Assembly (NCBI GenBank): GCA_039707655.1
Contig: CM077668.1
Location: forward strand, 63,381,086 to 63,445,085
Origin: Elymus sibiricus
Lineage: Eukaryota > Streptophyta > Magnoliopsida > Poales > Poaceae
Reading direction: 5' to 3'
Length of the DNA stretch: 64,000 nt
Shown here: piece after piece, positions 32,877 to 44,587 of the stretch
Numbering within the stretch: the stretch's first letter is position 1
Layout: every line of letters starts with the position of its first letter
The notes under the pieces: model-generated
Told to the model about the DNA's origin: nothing
The model's database searches: none
What the model saw: the letters and a program-made list of their open reading frames with translations, nothing else
Translations under genes and position numbers: made by a program

Positions 32877-33009
32877 ACGGACGGCTGCCACGGAAGCTGA
32901 AAACGCTGTCATGGCAGCGCCAGAAACGGCTGCCACGGAAGCTGAAAACGCTGTCATGGCAGCGCCAGAAACGGCTGCCACGGAAGCTGAAAACGTTGTC
33001 ATGGCAGCG
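32877..33009. repeat. 45-bp minisatellite, three copies
   Basis: The unit aaacggctgccacggaagct...ggcagcgccag is 45 bp, a multiple of three. So it stays open in several frames on both strands and produces repetitive ORFs (TEAENAVMAAPETAA and others) that need not be genes. The last copy has one substitution (gctgtc to gttgtc). Confidence 0.93.
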
Positions 33010-33332
33010 GAATGTGCACATGCTTGGAATATGTGCCATTCATATCCCATCCGACGGTCTGGATTTCCTTTTCTCTATTTTTGCAGCTGAAGCTTAGATT
33101 TTACTCTAGTCGTTCACTGTACGTCCTACGCCGTACTGCATCTCTTTTTCTTTTTTCTTTTTCAGGGAAGCCAGCCGTGCTGCTGCATCTCCATCGCGTG
33201 TCTGGCTGTGACTTTCACTTTACAGAAGAAAAATGCGCGCGCTTTCCTGTAAAATAAAATAAAAATAAAATGTGCTAGTCGGAAGCATTCATTCCAGCTG
33301 GTTGACGAGATGTGAGGGCCGCTTCTGCCTAA
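33010..33332. other. Non-coding spacer
   Basis: No gene seen; mixed AT-rich sequence up to the adjacent MITE. Confidence 0.4.
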
Positions 33333-33625
33333 GAGCATGGTTAATAATACAGCCAACTGCTGGCTATAAGATGTTGCCATATCATCTATAGCCAAGACAT
33401 ATAGTCACTCATACAATAAGGTTAGCTATAAGATTGGCTATAAAATTAGTATTTTTTCTCATCTTCTCTCTATCTCTTTCTTCACATTTATTGCATCTGT
33501 CTAGGGGCACGCACATAGCTAGGCTCTTGCATGAGAGCCCACTCCTCTTGCTTTTTCATGTCTCTCTCCTCCACTAGGCAAAATTGCCATGTAAGCGGGC
33601 GATAAGCTTGCTATTGTACTTGCTC
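33333..33625. mobile_element. Tourist-like (Harbinger-type) MITE
   Basis: 293 bp bounded by TAA on both sides (33330-33332 and 33626-33628). The ends gagcatggttaataatac and ttgctattgtacttgctc pair as inverted repeats, and the interior has repeated ggctataag words. A 3-bp TAA/TTA target duplication is the Tourist hallmark. Confidence 0.8.
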
Positions 33626-33686
33626 TAACGTGCCTTAATAAATCGGTTTAGTTGAGATGCATTATTTAATCCAGTGTAGCAGCATC

Positions 33687-35249
33687 TCCAACAACTTTTT
33701 TTTAAAACGGAGGCAAAAGATTTGCCTCATCCATTAATTAAGCAGAAAAGAATTGCCCAGTTAATTAATGAAAAACCGGGCGAAAACCGTCGCCATCCGC
33801 TGAGCGGCACACATAGTATACCCCATACACCCCTCTCTGAAAAGGGCCTCGTCGAGCTAGCACACACGCGTCATCGTCATCACTTTCTCCTCAAGCGGCG
33901 TCATCGCCATCCCTAATCCCTGAGCAAGCATCAACCCAACCCACACCATAGAGGTCATGTGGAGACAAATGAACATCCGCACCAAAACTCAACCACCCGC
34001 GTCGAGGACATCGTTGCTCCGACTCTGACAAAGAGCTACGAAGAAGAACTATGCAAGGTTGGCGCCGTGAAAGACCACCGAACAGACCACCTGCTGCTCG
34101 TCATCGTTGCCACAGGGGCCCCGCCGCCGCAGCTCCGACTTCACAGCAACAAACAAACCAAGGCAACCCCACGAACACGCCGAAGAAGAGCCGACTAACA
34201 CAACCATTGCCGTGCCTCCGACCTCGCTCACCACCGCCATCGTTGCCACAGAAGCCTCGTCGCCAACTCACCACTCTGGCGCACCTGCCACTAGTCCCTC
34301 CAACTGATCCCCCCACCAAAGACGAAGCCCTCAAGAGGGGCACGGCACAGGACGCCGCCATCGTCCGATCCATGAATGCACGGATCTGAGGTTTCCCTCG
34401 GAGAAAGGGTCGGTAGGGAGATGAGCACTTCACCACGGCAATGCCTTCAAGAAGGTCACGACGCCCACGAGCGCCGCCGTTGCCGGCTCCGGCCATAACC
34501 AGAGTCAAGCTTTCGCTCGGTGTCGTTGCACGACGCCCTGACCAAACCAGCTGAACCTCCATCAATGCATCACCACCCACAGATCAGCCTGTCGACGGAG
34601 AACAGCCAGGAGCCGCCGCAGCCAGCCGCACCGTGCGGAGGCCGCAATCGTCCAGCCATCAAATCCAGCCGCCAAGCTAGATCCACCAATGGCTGGCCGG
34701 ATCCAAGGCTTCCCACCGTGGACTGAGCCACCGCGCCCTGCCAGCACCATGCGGACGTAGGCGATAGAGGAGCGCCGCCTGAAGCCAAATCCAGCCGCGC
34801 CGCAGCACACACCTGCGCCAACGAGCGCCCCGCGATGCACCTCCAAACGCCAGACGAGAAAACGCGCCCCTCGCCTCCGCGCCCCACCACCCCTCTGCTG
34901 CCGTGCCGCTCCTCGTCGCGGTCGCCTCGCCGCGCTGCCCAGCGGCCAGATCGGAGCTGCCCCGGGCCGTCTCGCACCTCGCCCTCAACGCACCACCCCC
35001 GGGCCTCCAGACCCTCCGCCAGCAGCAGCCGCCGACGCCAGCCCACTTCCGCCTCGGAGAAGATAAGCTCCGCCGCTGAAGCTCGCCGAATCCGACGCGA
35101 CCGCGTCACTGAAACAGCCCCGGCGACGCCCTCCGGCGGCGGCGAGGGGACTTGGGGAGGTAGGGGAGGTCCGCCGGTGATTGGATCTGGGCGCCCCGGT
35201 GCGGCCGCAGGAGCCGCACGGGAGCGAGTTGATAGTATTCCAACAACTT
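33687..35249 (-). mobile_element. 1.5-kb GC-rich retro-insert with 11-bp target duplication
   Basis: Bounded by the direct repeat tccaacaactt (33687-33697 and 35239-35249). On the minus strand it ends ...ttgcctccgttttaaaaaaaa, an A-run next to one duplication. The 3' ~150 bases (cggtttttcattaattaact and ggatgaggcaaatc) resemble the tail of grass non-LTR elements. The 5' two thirds is GC-rich with long but domain-free open frames on both strands. No reverse transcriptase is present, so it must have been moved in trans. It may be a non-autonomous LINE derivative that took up host sequence. Confidence 0.65.
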
Positions 35250-35514
35250 GAGTATATCTTGTTATCTAAATTTTCATATATACAATGGTCTAAAAAATTC
35301 TTTCATGCACACATCCAGCTTTTTGACGGATTGTGTATATGTAGACTGTCTATAGTCTCTCTCTTATGTTTTTAATATAATCTTATGACCGCCAATTCAA
35401 CTACCGTTTCAATAGTTATGATTCAAACGGTTTATGATTGCAACGGTCAGCGCATCTCTACCGGATAGTCTAAATTTGATAGTCTGTATTCTCATTTAGA
35501 TTATGGTCCAAAAA
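35250..35514. other. AT-rich flank, probable MITE interior
   Basis: Joins to the sequence left of 33687 across the retro-insert (gcatctccaacaacttgagtat...). It probably belongs to an older MITE of the gcatctccaaca type. No gene. Confidence 0.4.
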
Positions 35515-35915
35515 GGGGCGCGGCATTTTGGCTCTCGGGTGCATCTGCACCCGAGGTGAACAGTAAATTCATTTAAAATAGTAAAATAATCAAAAAATTC
35601 CGAATTTTTTGTGATGCTAGATGCTCATGTGCGTGAAGTCTGTGCCAAATTTCGTGGAGTTTGCACAGTTCAGTAGCTCTCAGCAAAAAAAAAAATTGGG
35701 GGGCTATAAGAAAGTTTATTGTTCGCGTACCGTTTTGACCGATTTTGTCTTTTTTGTCATGAGCACCTCAGATGTCCGAACAAGTTGAAATTTGGCACGA
35801 ACATCACGCATTGGAACATCTTCCACCTAAAAAAAAATCAGAATTTTTTTAATTTGTTAGTATTTGTTTTAAATTTACTGTTCACCGGGTGCAGATGAGC
35901 CTGGACACCGAATTG
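35515..35915. mobile_element. Fold-back element with GGTGCATCTGCACCC ends
   Basis: The left end has gggtgcatctgcacccgagg then tgaacagtaaattcattt. The right end has aaatttactgttcaccgggt then gcagatgagcctgg, which pairs with it. The interior holds diverged gatgctcatgtgcgtgaag-like words. The word ggtccaaaaagg occurs to the left (35508) and again at 37493 to the right, beyond a LINE inserted at its right edge. That could be a Mutator-type ~9-10-bp duplication, but it is uncertain. Confidence 0.55.
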
Positions 35916-35928
35916 AATATCCGGTCCA

Positions 35929-37484
35929 TGTCAGGACTCTATCCTGAAGATGATGCCACTTCTGAAAGCACACTCTTTTTATCAGTTAACCCAAGGCAGA
36001 GTTTCTGTTTGGAGCACTCCATGGTGTCCAGCTTGGACCTCTGTATACTCTCACCTTCGTATCCAGCAACCTCACTTCATTTATCCTGCTACTGTTCAAG
36101 ATTTATGGAATGCCCATCAAAAACAGTGGAACGTCAATCTTGTAACTCAACTTTTTTCTGAGCCTACAGCTTCAATTACTCTGCAAACTCCTATCATTCA
36201 GGATGACGGTAACGACATCCTCTGTTGGGATTTGACCCCCAATGGTAAGTGTAACTCTAAAAGTGCCTATAAGCTATGTTTGCAGGCCATACAGGAAACT
36301 CCAAACAGCCAGCCTTCTCAGGTTCCTGTTGCAGTCAAGAACACACTTAAACAAGTGTGGAAAATCAAATATCTGGCTCCAAGAATTCAAACTTTTGCCT
36401 GGAGACTACTAAGGAAGGCTCTACCCACTGGTGCAAGGGCAGGTAGATTCTCTAAGCATATTAGCCAAAACTGTTGCAGGTGTGATCAGATTGAAAATGA
36501 AATGCATCTCTTCTTCCTCTGTCCCTTTGCTAAAGCTGCCTGGTTCTCCTCACCTTGGTTCTTAAATTCTGAGATTCTTACTAGCAGTCAGGACTCTATG
36601 CATGATACTATTCTTCTGCTTCTTTCCATGAACCACCCCTATGCTTCCATGGAAAATATTCTCACATTTTTGTGGTCTCTTTGGAAAGCAAGGAATGATT
36701 ATCTATTTAACAGGAAAGATGCAGCTCCTCATCACATTCACCAGGTGGAGAAGGCTATCTCAGCCTCTTATTACGAATTATTGCAGGAGGATCATGCAAA
36801 TGATGGCAGCCATAGTCACACTGCTGGGACTACAACTCTTCCTCCTCCTGGTCACACTATTGCTTCTGACCTTAATATTGCAGGGCCTAAAATTTTCTCA
36901 GATGCTTCCTGGAAAAACAGCAAAATTCCTGGTAGAAGCACACTTCCAGCATCAGGATTGGGGATTTGTGTGCAGGTTGTGGATGACTTAGGTTCCTCTT
37001 GGCTGGTGATCCAAGCTTCCATGGATCTTGCTACTTCTCCACTGGTGGCCGAGGCAGGTGCTCTACACCTTGCGGCGCTCATTGCGGACAGGCTTGAACT
37101 TCAAGGTGTTGCATTTCTCACTGACAACCTTTCACTCGCCAAAGCTGCAGCTACTGATAGTATCTTGGCAGATTCAACTCACTGGTCTAGCAGGCAACAC
37201 TTAGCTGGATATTTTAACTCTGCCAAACACCTTCACCCTGTAGTGTTTCATATTGACAGGAACCTTAATGGTATTGCTCATGATGCTGCTCATCAGGTTC
37301 TGAACTCCAAAACAGAACCTGCCTTTGCGTGTATCAAACAGGCTCACATGCATCTTGGTTGTCCCTTTCTTAAAGCTATTTCTGAGCTGAGATGCCACCA
37401 GTTTGTAATCCATGCTGTAACTTGTACCTGAGCCTTGTTGAATGAAATTTGGCGCCTTGTGCGCCTCATTGTGTTCAAAAAAAA
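35929..37484 (+). mobile_element. 5'-truncated LINE with 13-bp target duplication
   Basis: Flanked by aatatccggtcca on both sides (35916-35928 and 37485-37497) and ending in an A-run (37477-37484), the classic outcome of target-primed reverse transcription. It contains only the last third of ORF2. The duplication is exact, so the copy is recent. Confidence 0.93.
35950..37431 (+). pseudogene. LINE ORF2 C-terminus: zf-RVT and RNase H
   Basis: One uninterrupted 493-codon frame, the distal part of a much longer LINE ORF2. A zf-RVT region (KIKYLAPRIQTFAWRLL, then CCRCDQIENEMHLFFLCPFA) is followed by a plant-LINE RNase H (IFSDASWKN, VAEAGALHLAA, FLTDNLSLAKAA, HIDRNLNGIAHDAA). The endonuclease and reverse transcriptase are missing because of 5' truncation, so the copy cannot move itself. 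The first ATG has no meaning as a start. A short 3' UTR runs from the stop to the A-run. Confidence 0.9.
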
Positions 37485-37696
37485 AATATCCGGTCCAAAA
37501 AGGCGACTCCTTCTCCTTTATCTCATTTAGGGAAATGACGAACATATTAGAACGTGTAGATGAAAAATCTCTAGTTAATCTCTCAACTATAGAGAAGATA
37601 TCATATCATCAAGCCTAACAAAATATGGAAAAAATAAACTCTTTCTTTCTCTAATTACGTACGTACACTTGTCAGAAGATATACAGCTTGCACATT

Positions 37697-38556
37697 TTTT
37701 TGAAATGATCAACGGCCCTGGGGGGAGGCTCCTCACCTAAATATATTTCAAAAGGTGCCGAGTTTTACAGAGTTCACATATTACGTGAGGAGAGGAAGTC
37801 ACGCCAGACCGGCGTGACCCTTTAAAGTTTCCGTCTTGAGACGGTGGGACCAAATAATAAGATATCAATGATAGCTTTAATCGAACTTTTTGTGTCAATT
37901 TCTAAACCTTGGAAAACCTTCTTGTTCCTTGCGTCCATAGTATGAGAAGCAACATGAAGGGTCGAACGGAGCTGGGCAGGGCGGCCGGCAGGGTTGTGGT
38001 GAAGAGCTCCGCGATGAGCGTGAACTGTGGACGGATGACTATCGCGCGCCAAATCCTGCGAGCAGCCGGACAGGAGAAGAAAAGGTGGTCTCGGTCCTCC
38101 ACCGCGTGGTTAGGTGTTCGTATCCAGAATTTTTTTTCTTGCACAAACTCATTCTAGTGTTCAAACGATCGAGGAAGAACCACCAGCCGAAGATCATGAC
38201 CTTCTTTGGCACCCTGGAGTCACAGATTTCGGCGAGCATTGGGTCCGTGAGTTGCTCGATAAGAGCCACATAGGCCTCATGCATCGAAAAGGCAGCACCA
38301 TTAAGTTCGCCATGTGTCCGGAACATGGGAGGTAGCAAACATCCTGCAATAATGAGTCTAGAGAGGCAAGTTTTGCGACCGTGGTAGTGGTTAGTCGATT
38401 ACGAAGAGTAAGTTCGATCTCATACTGCAATATAGTGGCTATCATGGCATTTTGGTTTGTGTGGTGTGAAAAAAGAACTGAGAAAACTAATGCCAGGGGC
38501 TCTGGCTTTAGCCAATGATCTAGCCAAAAAAAAGGTGGAGTGTGCATCTTCAACGG
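37697..38556 (-). pseudogene. LINE relic (zf-RVT region), minus strand
   Basis: Minus-strand pieces in shifting frames: FFWLDHWLKPEPLALVF, VPKKVMIFGWWFFLDRLNTR, EDRDHLFFSCPAARRIWRA and ARNKKVFQGLEIDTKSS. Together they are the zf-RVT end of a plant LINE ORF2. It ends in a 3' UTR and an A-run (T-run 37697-37703 on plus). Several frameshifts show age. No target duplication was found. Confidence 0.82.
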
Positions 38557-38993
38557 AGTAGTGGGAAATCTCTCTTAAGCTCTAAAGTTGTTTTTAAATG
38601 GTTTTAGCAAGAAAGGGAATGTTCTTGCCGTGGCCGTTGTGGAGAGGGGAATGGTGTAAAATCCAATCTTTTCAGGGTAGGTTTGTTAAGTGTAAAAAAT
38701 TATAAGCAGATTTTAGCAGTACAGAAAAGTTTTATACATGTAAATTTTTAACACCCAGACCACCTCCAACTAAAAGAAAACACTCAGACCACCTGTCCCT
38801 CTAGGAGTACACACATGATTACGTTCCGAGGCACATAGGGGTACGGCGAGGCGACCCCGACCTCCCCTCCTGCCACCCGACCTCCCTGACTTCCGTCGTG
38901 GCTGGCGGCGCACCGGATACCAAAACTTTGCCAAATTCCTCCGTATGGTTCTTTGAGACAGGAAGAAAGAAGTTGCCGCTTCCATGTATACTA
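38557..38993. other. Spacer without recognised features
   Basis: Nothing supported; one short GC-rich patch at 38820-38910. Confidence 0.4.
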
Positions 38994-39076
38994 GTACTCC
39001 CTCCGTCATTCTTGTCGTGATTTTAGTTTAAAATTTGAACTAAAATCACGACAAGAATTGTGGGACGGACGGAGTA
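38994..39076. mobile_element. Stowaway-type MITE, near-perfect hairpin
   Basis: tactccctccgtcattcttg...gggacggacggagta. The arms attcttgtcgtgattttagt and actaaaatcacgacaagaat pair almost completely around an aaaattt loop. The TA borders fit Stowaway. Confidence 0.92.
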
Positions 39077-40018
39077 TGTAAAATAATGAGAAGGTGGATT
39101 TCGCTGTCGGCGCGCACAACTGAAGCTTTCTCCCATGGGAATGTGGATGTCCATGACATTTTCTTTACCCCTTTCTCCTTTTTCCATGTAAAAATAATGT
39201 TTTGAGGAGGTTGCCCAGCAACAATCGATGCTACGCTGCTCCTCTGCTTGTCCCCCACGCACAGGGGTCAACCCAGTAGTGCTCTCCCGAGCTGGCCGAG
39301 TCCCCTGGCCGACCCTGCTCCTCTGCGACTGCTCCGATTTTCGATCCGCCGCCAGCCGAGCCGTCGCGGCGTCGCCTCGCCGGCCCCGCCTGACCGCCCT
39401 GATCCACCGCCCTGACGCCCGCGGCCTGCCTGCCCAGTCCGCTCAGGCGCCCAGGCGCTGAGCCCGTCACCTTCTTCCGAGAGAGGTACCCCACCCCCTG
39501 ATCCCCCCATGGCTGCTCTGAATCTCTGATTTAGACGAATCTACATCGATTTGCTAGATTTTCGTTACGAATTCTGAATTTGCGCAGACCCGGCAGCTCA
39601 TCGCGTTGGCTTCACTGGAGTCTGGAGGTCCCCGATTCCAATTTGTCCAGAGACCCTTTCCTCCTTTTTTTCCTTGTAAAAATGTTTTGAGGTGGCACGT
39701 CATTGTAAAGAGGAAGTCAGGGTCAGGGCAAGCGAAGGGAAAGTAGCCACCTGAGCTGGCTGGGAGAGGCTGGCAGGATGAATGAAGCTGCCAGCTGCTG
39801 CAAGACGATGCGATCTCTGCTCATGAGATCGAGCATCGCATCTCATCTCACACGCTGGTAAGCTAGCAGGCATCACCGATCATGTTTTTATGCTCACCTA
39901 CCTGCTCGTCGATCGTGTAACTCTGTCTGTTGACCACCCAGATCTCACACCTATGTGTCCATGATCCACCTGCAACTTCTTGAGAAGAAGAAGAAGAAGG
40001 AGGAACCTCATCGAGATC
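39077..40018 (+). promoter_or_regulatory. Upstream region and possible non-coding leader of the headless myosin gene
   Basis: A GC-rich stretch (39230-39485) ends in a donor-like gagag|gtacc at 39486. An acceptor-like tttgcgcag at 39587 follows, suggesting a 102-bp intron in a 5' UTR. A ~45-base block (ccctttctcctttttccatg, then aatgttttgagg) at 39165-39215 is repeated in diverged form at 39650-39695. A purine-rich gagaagaagaagaagaagga precedes the ATG. Whether the 39.2-kb exon belongs to this gene is not provable here. Confidence 0.4.
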
Positions 40019-43000
40019 ATGGACGGAGATCGGAGGAGGGAGCTGGCCGCGATCACCCGGCCAGCGCGCGCGCCGGACAGCCCGGCGCGGCGTCTCATCG
40101 CCTGGCTGCAGCTTCTCTTCAGTGAGTCATCGATCGATCTCCGGCCGTTCTTGATCGATTGCCGCCATCGATCGAGCTCGCTCGTGACCCGTTTCTTTGG
40201 TCGTGTTTTGCAGAGGCTTTTGTTCAGAGGCATAGCTGGCTGGCAAGGTGGCAGGTGGCGGGGCGCCCCGCGCTGCTGCTCCTCTTGGCCTTCTTGGTCC
40301 AGAAGAACCTGCGCCGCTCCTGCCTGTCATGGCACAAGTCGCGGCTGCAGCGGCGCGCCGACGCCGCGGTCACCCTGCAGGCGGCGTTCCGGGCGATGGC
40401 GGCTCGCCGCGACCTCCTTCTCCGGCGGCAGACCAGAGCAGCTGTGTACATCCAGGTAACAAACATGACGAATACATGATGCGGTCAACTATAGTAGTAG
40501 TTCTCTTACAATGAACATTTTGTAAAAGGCGCAATGGCGCGCGCACAGGGCGCTGTGGAGCTATCTGGCCATGAAGAGAGCCTCGGTGATCTGCCAGTGC
40601 GCTTGGAGGCAGAGCATTGCGAGGAGGCAGCTCGGCAAGCTCAGACTGGTCCTGTCCTGATTCCTCCTCATCTTCCACTCCAAGTCGCTTGAGTGGTGGT
40701 TGGTCATCTGAATTTGTTGAAATGTGCAGGCCAACGTTGAGAGGGAGAGGCTCGATGAGATCTGCAGGCTACATGAGATGGTGGATGTGCTGCAGCAGGC
40801 GGTCGAGGACGCCGAGGTGAGGGTCATCGCCGAACGGGAGGCGGCGGTCAAGGCGATAGCCGAAGCGCCTCCGGTGATCAAGGAGACTGTGGTGTGGGTG
40901 GAGGATGCTGAGAAGGTTAACTCGTGGAACGCCGAAGTTGACCGACTCAAGGTGATCTCTCACGCCAATGCTCCATCCAGAGATTGTACAATGTGCTATG
41001 ATTCACTCATATGAATTTCTGATCTGTGGTCAGTCTAGATAAATACAGATACTAACATGCTCTTCCTCTGTTTTGTGTGTGTGTGTGTATGTGTGTGTGT
41101 GCTGCAGGGGTTGCTCGGAGCAGAAATGCAGGCCACCATTGACGCCAAGAAGGCCCTGACAAAGGCTGAACTGAGGAATGAAAAACTGGCTAGGTTGCTT
41201 GGAGTTCAGGAGATTAAGAACAAAACGCTGCAAGATTCAGTCAAAAGGTTGCAATTTTTGTTTGCATATTTACCGTGTTGCACAATGCATGCTAGCTTTC
41301 CTGCGAGTTGATGATCATGAAATCGGATATTTTGCACGGTTGTTGAACAGGATGGAGGAGAAAGCTTCCGACCTCGAAGCAGAAAACAGAATGCTTAGAC
41401 AGGCTGTTGCATCGATCCCTTCTGTCAAGTCACCATCTAGTGAAAACCACAGAGCACATGATCTTCAGGTATGCATAATTAAAAAGCATTCTATCTATAA
41501 CCATGATCGTCAGTATACTAAAACATGTGTGTGCATGTTGACAGGCAACTCCATTGAATGAGAAAACAACAAATGGTGCCGTTAAGCCTATGATAGTGGA
41601 CAGGAACGGCGATATTCATGACGTATGTATGGTCCTACAGTTAGGTTGATCAATATTTTTAGTGGCATGCATTGCTAATTTGACCCTGTGGGATCTCTTA
41701 ACTAGGATGACAATGCTGAACTGCCTGGCTCAAATGATGCCGAAGCTGAGAAGCAGCAACAGGTAGGATTCAGGTTCCGAACTCTTGGATAAGCTTGGAC
41801 CAGTATCACAATTCATGTGATGCACTTTTGCGACGTTTCTAATGCTTCTGAAAATCTAGGAGCTGCTGATCAAGTGTATATCTGAAGATCTGGGATTCTC
41901 GACCGGAAGGCCTATCGCTGCATACCTCATCTACCGCTGTCTGGTCCACTGGAGATCATTTGAAGAGGACAGAACCACAGTTTTTGACCGCATTATTCAG
42001 AAGATAAGTGCTGCGATTGAGGTATGTGACAATGGTACACATAGCTGGCACTTCTTATGGGCATAAGAAATGGAGACATGATGTTTTATCCTTTCGTGCA
42101 AGGCGCGAGACAGCAACGAAACATTAGCATATTGGCTATCCAATTCATGCACACTGTTGTTGCTTCTCCAAAGGACACTGAAAACCAGTGGTCCAGCTGC
42201 TTTGGCGCGTCAGAGGCGAAGAACATCGTCCCTCAACTCACCAAAGGTAATCATGTTGTAGAACTTCTCAGCTTCATCATTAGCTGATATCCATGAACAT
42301 GGAATTATGTACTCAATCCGAGTTGGAAAATTCCAGGAAAATCAAGCTCCTGGTCACCCTGAGCGTTCAGGTTCCGATGGACGGTTGGTCGGTGCACTGA
42401 CTGACATTTCCCAGGTTGAAGCCAAGTATCCAGCTCTTGCTTTCAAGCAACAGCTCACGGCATTGTTGGAGAAGGTCTATGGAGTGATCAGGCATGACCT
42501 CAAGAAGGAACTGTCGTCTCTGCTTGGGCTGTGTATTCAGGTAAGCGCTGCACATCTGCTAATTTTCATTAGCGTTTGATGGAAGATCAAAGACTGAGTG
42601 ATGAAATTAAATACCTTCTGTAGGCACCGAGAACATTCGTCGTCAGCCCCAGAGGATCAGGCCCTCAAGGAACAGACATGGCACAACAAGCCTCCATGGC
42701 ACATTGGCAGAGCATTATCAAGATCCTGACGAATTCCCTCAACGTTTTAAAATCAAATTACGTACGCACAGAGCTATATCACTGGCTACCATTGCTATTC
42801 GAAACACGTCTCATTTCACATTCTTTTGCGTCGCGTTTGCAGGTGCCTCCATTCCTGATCTGCAAGTTGTTCACCCAAGTATTTTCATTCATCAATGTGC
42901 AACTATTTAACAGGTACATGCAGCATATGTACTACCACTCTTCGTTCATGTATGTCAAAACTAGTGCCATGAACAGATGAGCTCAAATGATATATATTTT

Positions 43001-43908
43001 GGGGTCAATTGCAGTCTCCTGCTACGGCGTGAGTGCTGCTCATTCAGTAATGGGGAGTATGTCAAAGCAGGGCTGGATGAGCTGGAGCATTGGTGCCATT
43101 GGCTAACGGAAGAGGTGACAACATTTCCCCCCCATTGTTTCACTAGAGATCTCACAGGAAGCAGCTGGTAATCAACCTTCATCTGTAAACAGTATGCAGG
43201 TTCATCCTGGGATGAACTGAAGCATATTCGGCAGGCGGTCACGCTCTTAATACTCGAAGAGAAGCACAACAAGTCTCTCAAAGAGATCACTGACGATTTC
43301 TGCCCGGTAAGTCTGGACCTTAGTGATCCTTACTGCTTTCGTAATCATAATCATCCTTCTCATGTCATTAACTTTCTTGGATACTACGTCTCTGTCCTGC
43401 GAATAGGCACTCAGCATGCAGCAACTATACCGGATCAGCACGATGTACTGCGACGACAAGTTCGGAACCTTGGGCATCCCATCAGATGTAGGCCGCTCCA
43501 ACACACACGATCTTGACAGGAATATGCAGGTTGCATCTCTTACCATTTCCCGGAGTGGATAATAATGATCCGTTGATACCGCAGGTCGTCTCAAGCATGC
43601 GAGCTAAGATGATCGGAGGGTCGAGCAGCCCATCGGTGCAAGATGACATCAACTCTTTCCTCCTGGACGATGATTTCAGGTTCCAAGCACATCACCCTCC
43701 CCCTTCTTTTCTGTTCGCTTCACTGGCCCTGTTTGGAATGCTAGAATCTGCCTTCCTCATTCGTTTGGAAAAATCGCCGTTTATCTCTTGATGCAGCATA
43801 CCGTTCTCCGTGGACGACATCGCCAGGCTGATGGTGCACGTGGACATAGCAGACATGGACCTGCCGCCACTGATCCAGGAGAAGAATGGCTCCCCGTTCG
43901 AAGCCTGA
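40019..43908 (+). CDS. Headless class XI myosin (IQ motifs, coiled coil, DIL tail; no motor)
   Basis: Eighteen exons, all GT-AG and in phase: 40019-40121, 40214-40455, 40529-40648, 40730-40951, 41108-41247, 41351-41468, 41545-41622, 41706-41762, 41860-42021, 42103-42246, 42337-42540, 42624-42761, 42843-42913, 43015-43114, 43193-43306, 43407-43487, 43585-43679 and 43797-43908 (2,301 nt, 766 aa). Residues 1-34 are unlike myosin. About 36-155 hold IQ repeats ([40 protein letters not shown]); 156-320 is coiled coil with the XI-type [20 protein letters not shown]; 361-766 is the globular tail with the DIL domain, ending EKNGSPFEA. Class XI myosins move organelles on actin; this one lacks the ~740-aa ATPase head, and no head exon lies upstream. 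It may bind cargo or calmodulin without moving, possibly as a competitor or adaptor (inference). The donor after exon 3 (CTG|gtcctg) is weak. Confidence 0.92.
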
Positions 43909-44587
43909 ATGGTTCCGGTGATGTACATAGCGCGTGATATATATATATACATACCACAGTTTTGGCTTGATTTTTTTGGGTACATAATCGGGTTTCTTTC
44001 CCTTTTCTGGCTGGTTTTTTGTTTTTGTTTTCCTTGTCTTGGATTTTGAGTGATTTTTGCTTGCGTTTGCGTGTGCCAACCTGTACAAAAGTGAGCTGTA
44101 TATGTGACTATATGTACATCCAGGAAAACAAGGAAAGAGATTTTGGGTTTTGATGATGGTTGAGGGGGTTGATGCTTCCAAGCCAAGCACAACCCTGCTG
44201 TGCTGCATATGTATGCAGTGGTCAAGGTATTGAAGTGGTGATGGGTTTCCATCACGACCGTGTTTTTTTTTTCCTCGCTGTTCGAGCATCTGTCACTTGA
44301 GGCTGAGACTGTCATTGCTTCCTAACCCTGACAATGCGATTGATGTCGAACTGGTCATCACATAGATAAGTGGTCATGACTCCCCACAAAGAAAGAAAAA
44401 AAAGGATGAGTGACCATCATGATAACATGGAACAGACATGTGAAACATCAGGGCCATCAAAAAACGTCCGGGCCGGAATGTCACGCACCTGACGTGTCAT
44501 TTGATAAAAAAAGGTTAAGCAGGACAAGTAATCAACGCCAGGGGCTTGGATAGAAAAGAGAAGCAAACAGTAGAAGGACCCGGTTAT
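43909..44587 (+). other. Myosin-gene 3' flank, copy A of a tandem duplication
   Basis: Contains the 3' UTR. From about 44064 it is matched by 51983-52715: tttgcgtgtgcc, then tccaggaaaacaaggaaaga, gcttcctaaccctgacaatg and aatcaacgccaggggc. The match breaks off at 44587, where a large insertion begins, and resumes at about 50865. Confidence 0.8.

Noticed and set aside
34101..35251. Overlapping ORFs on both strands (up to 179 aa) as host genes
   Set aside because: Compositional open frames in a GC-rich retro-insert; both strands are open and no domain is present.
39980..40018. Upstream in-frame extension of the headless myosin (RRRRRRRNLIEI)
   Set aside because: It comes from the purine-rich leader and has no ATG; the ATG at 40019 is the first good start.
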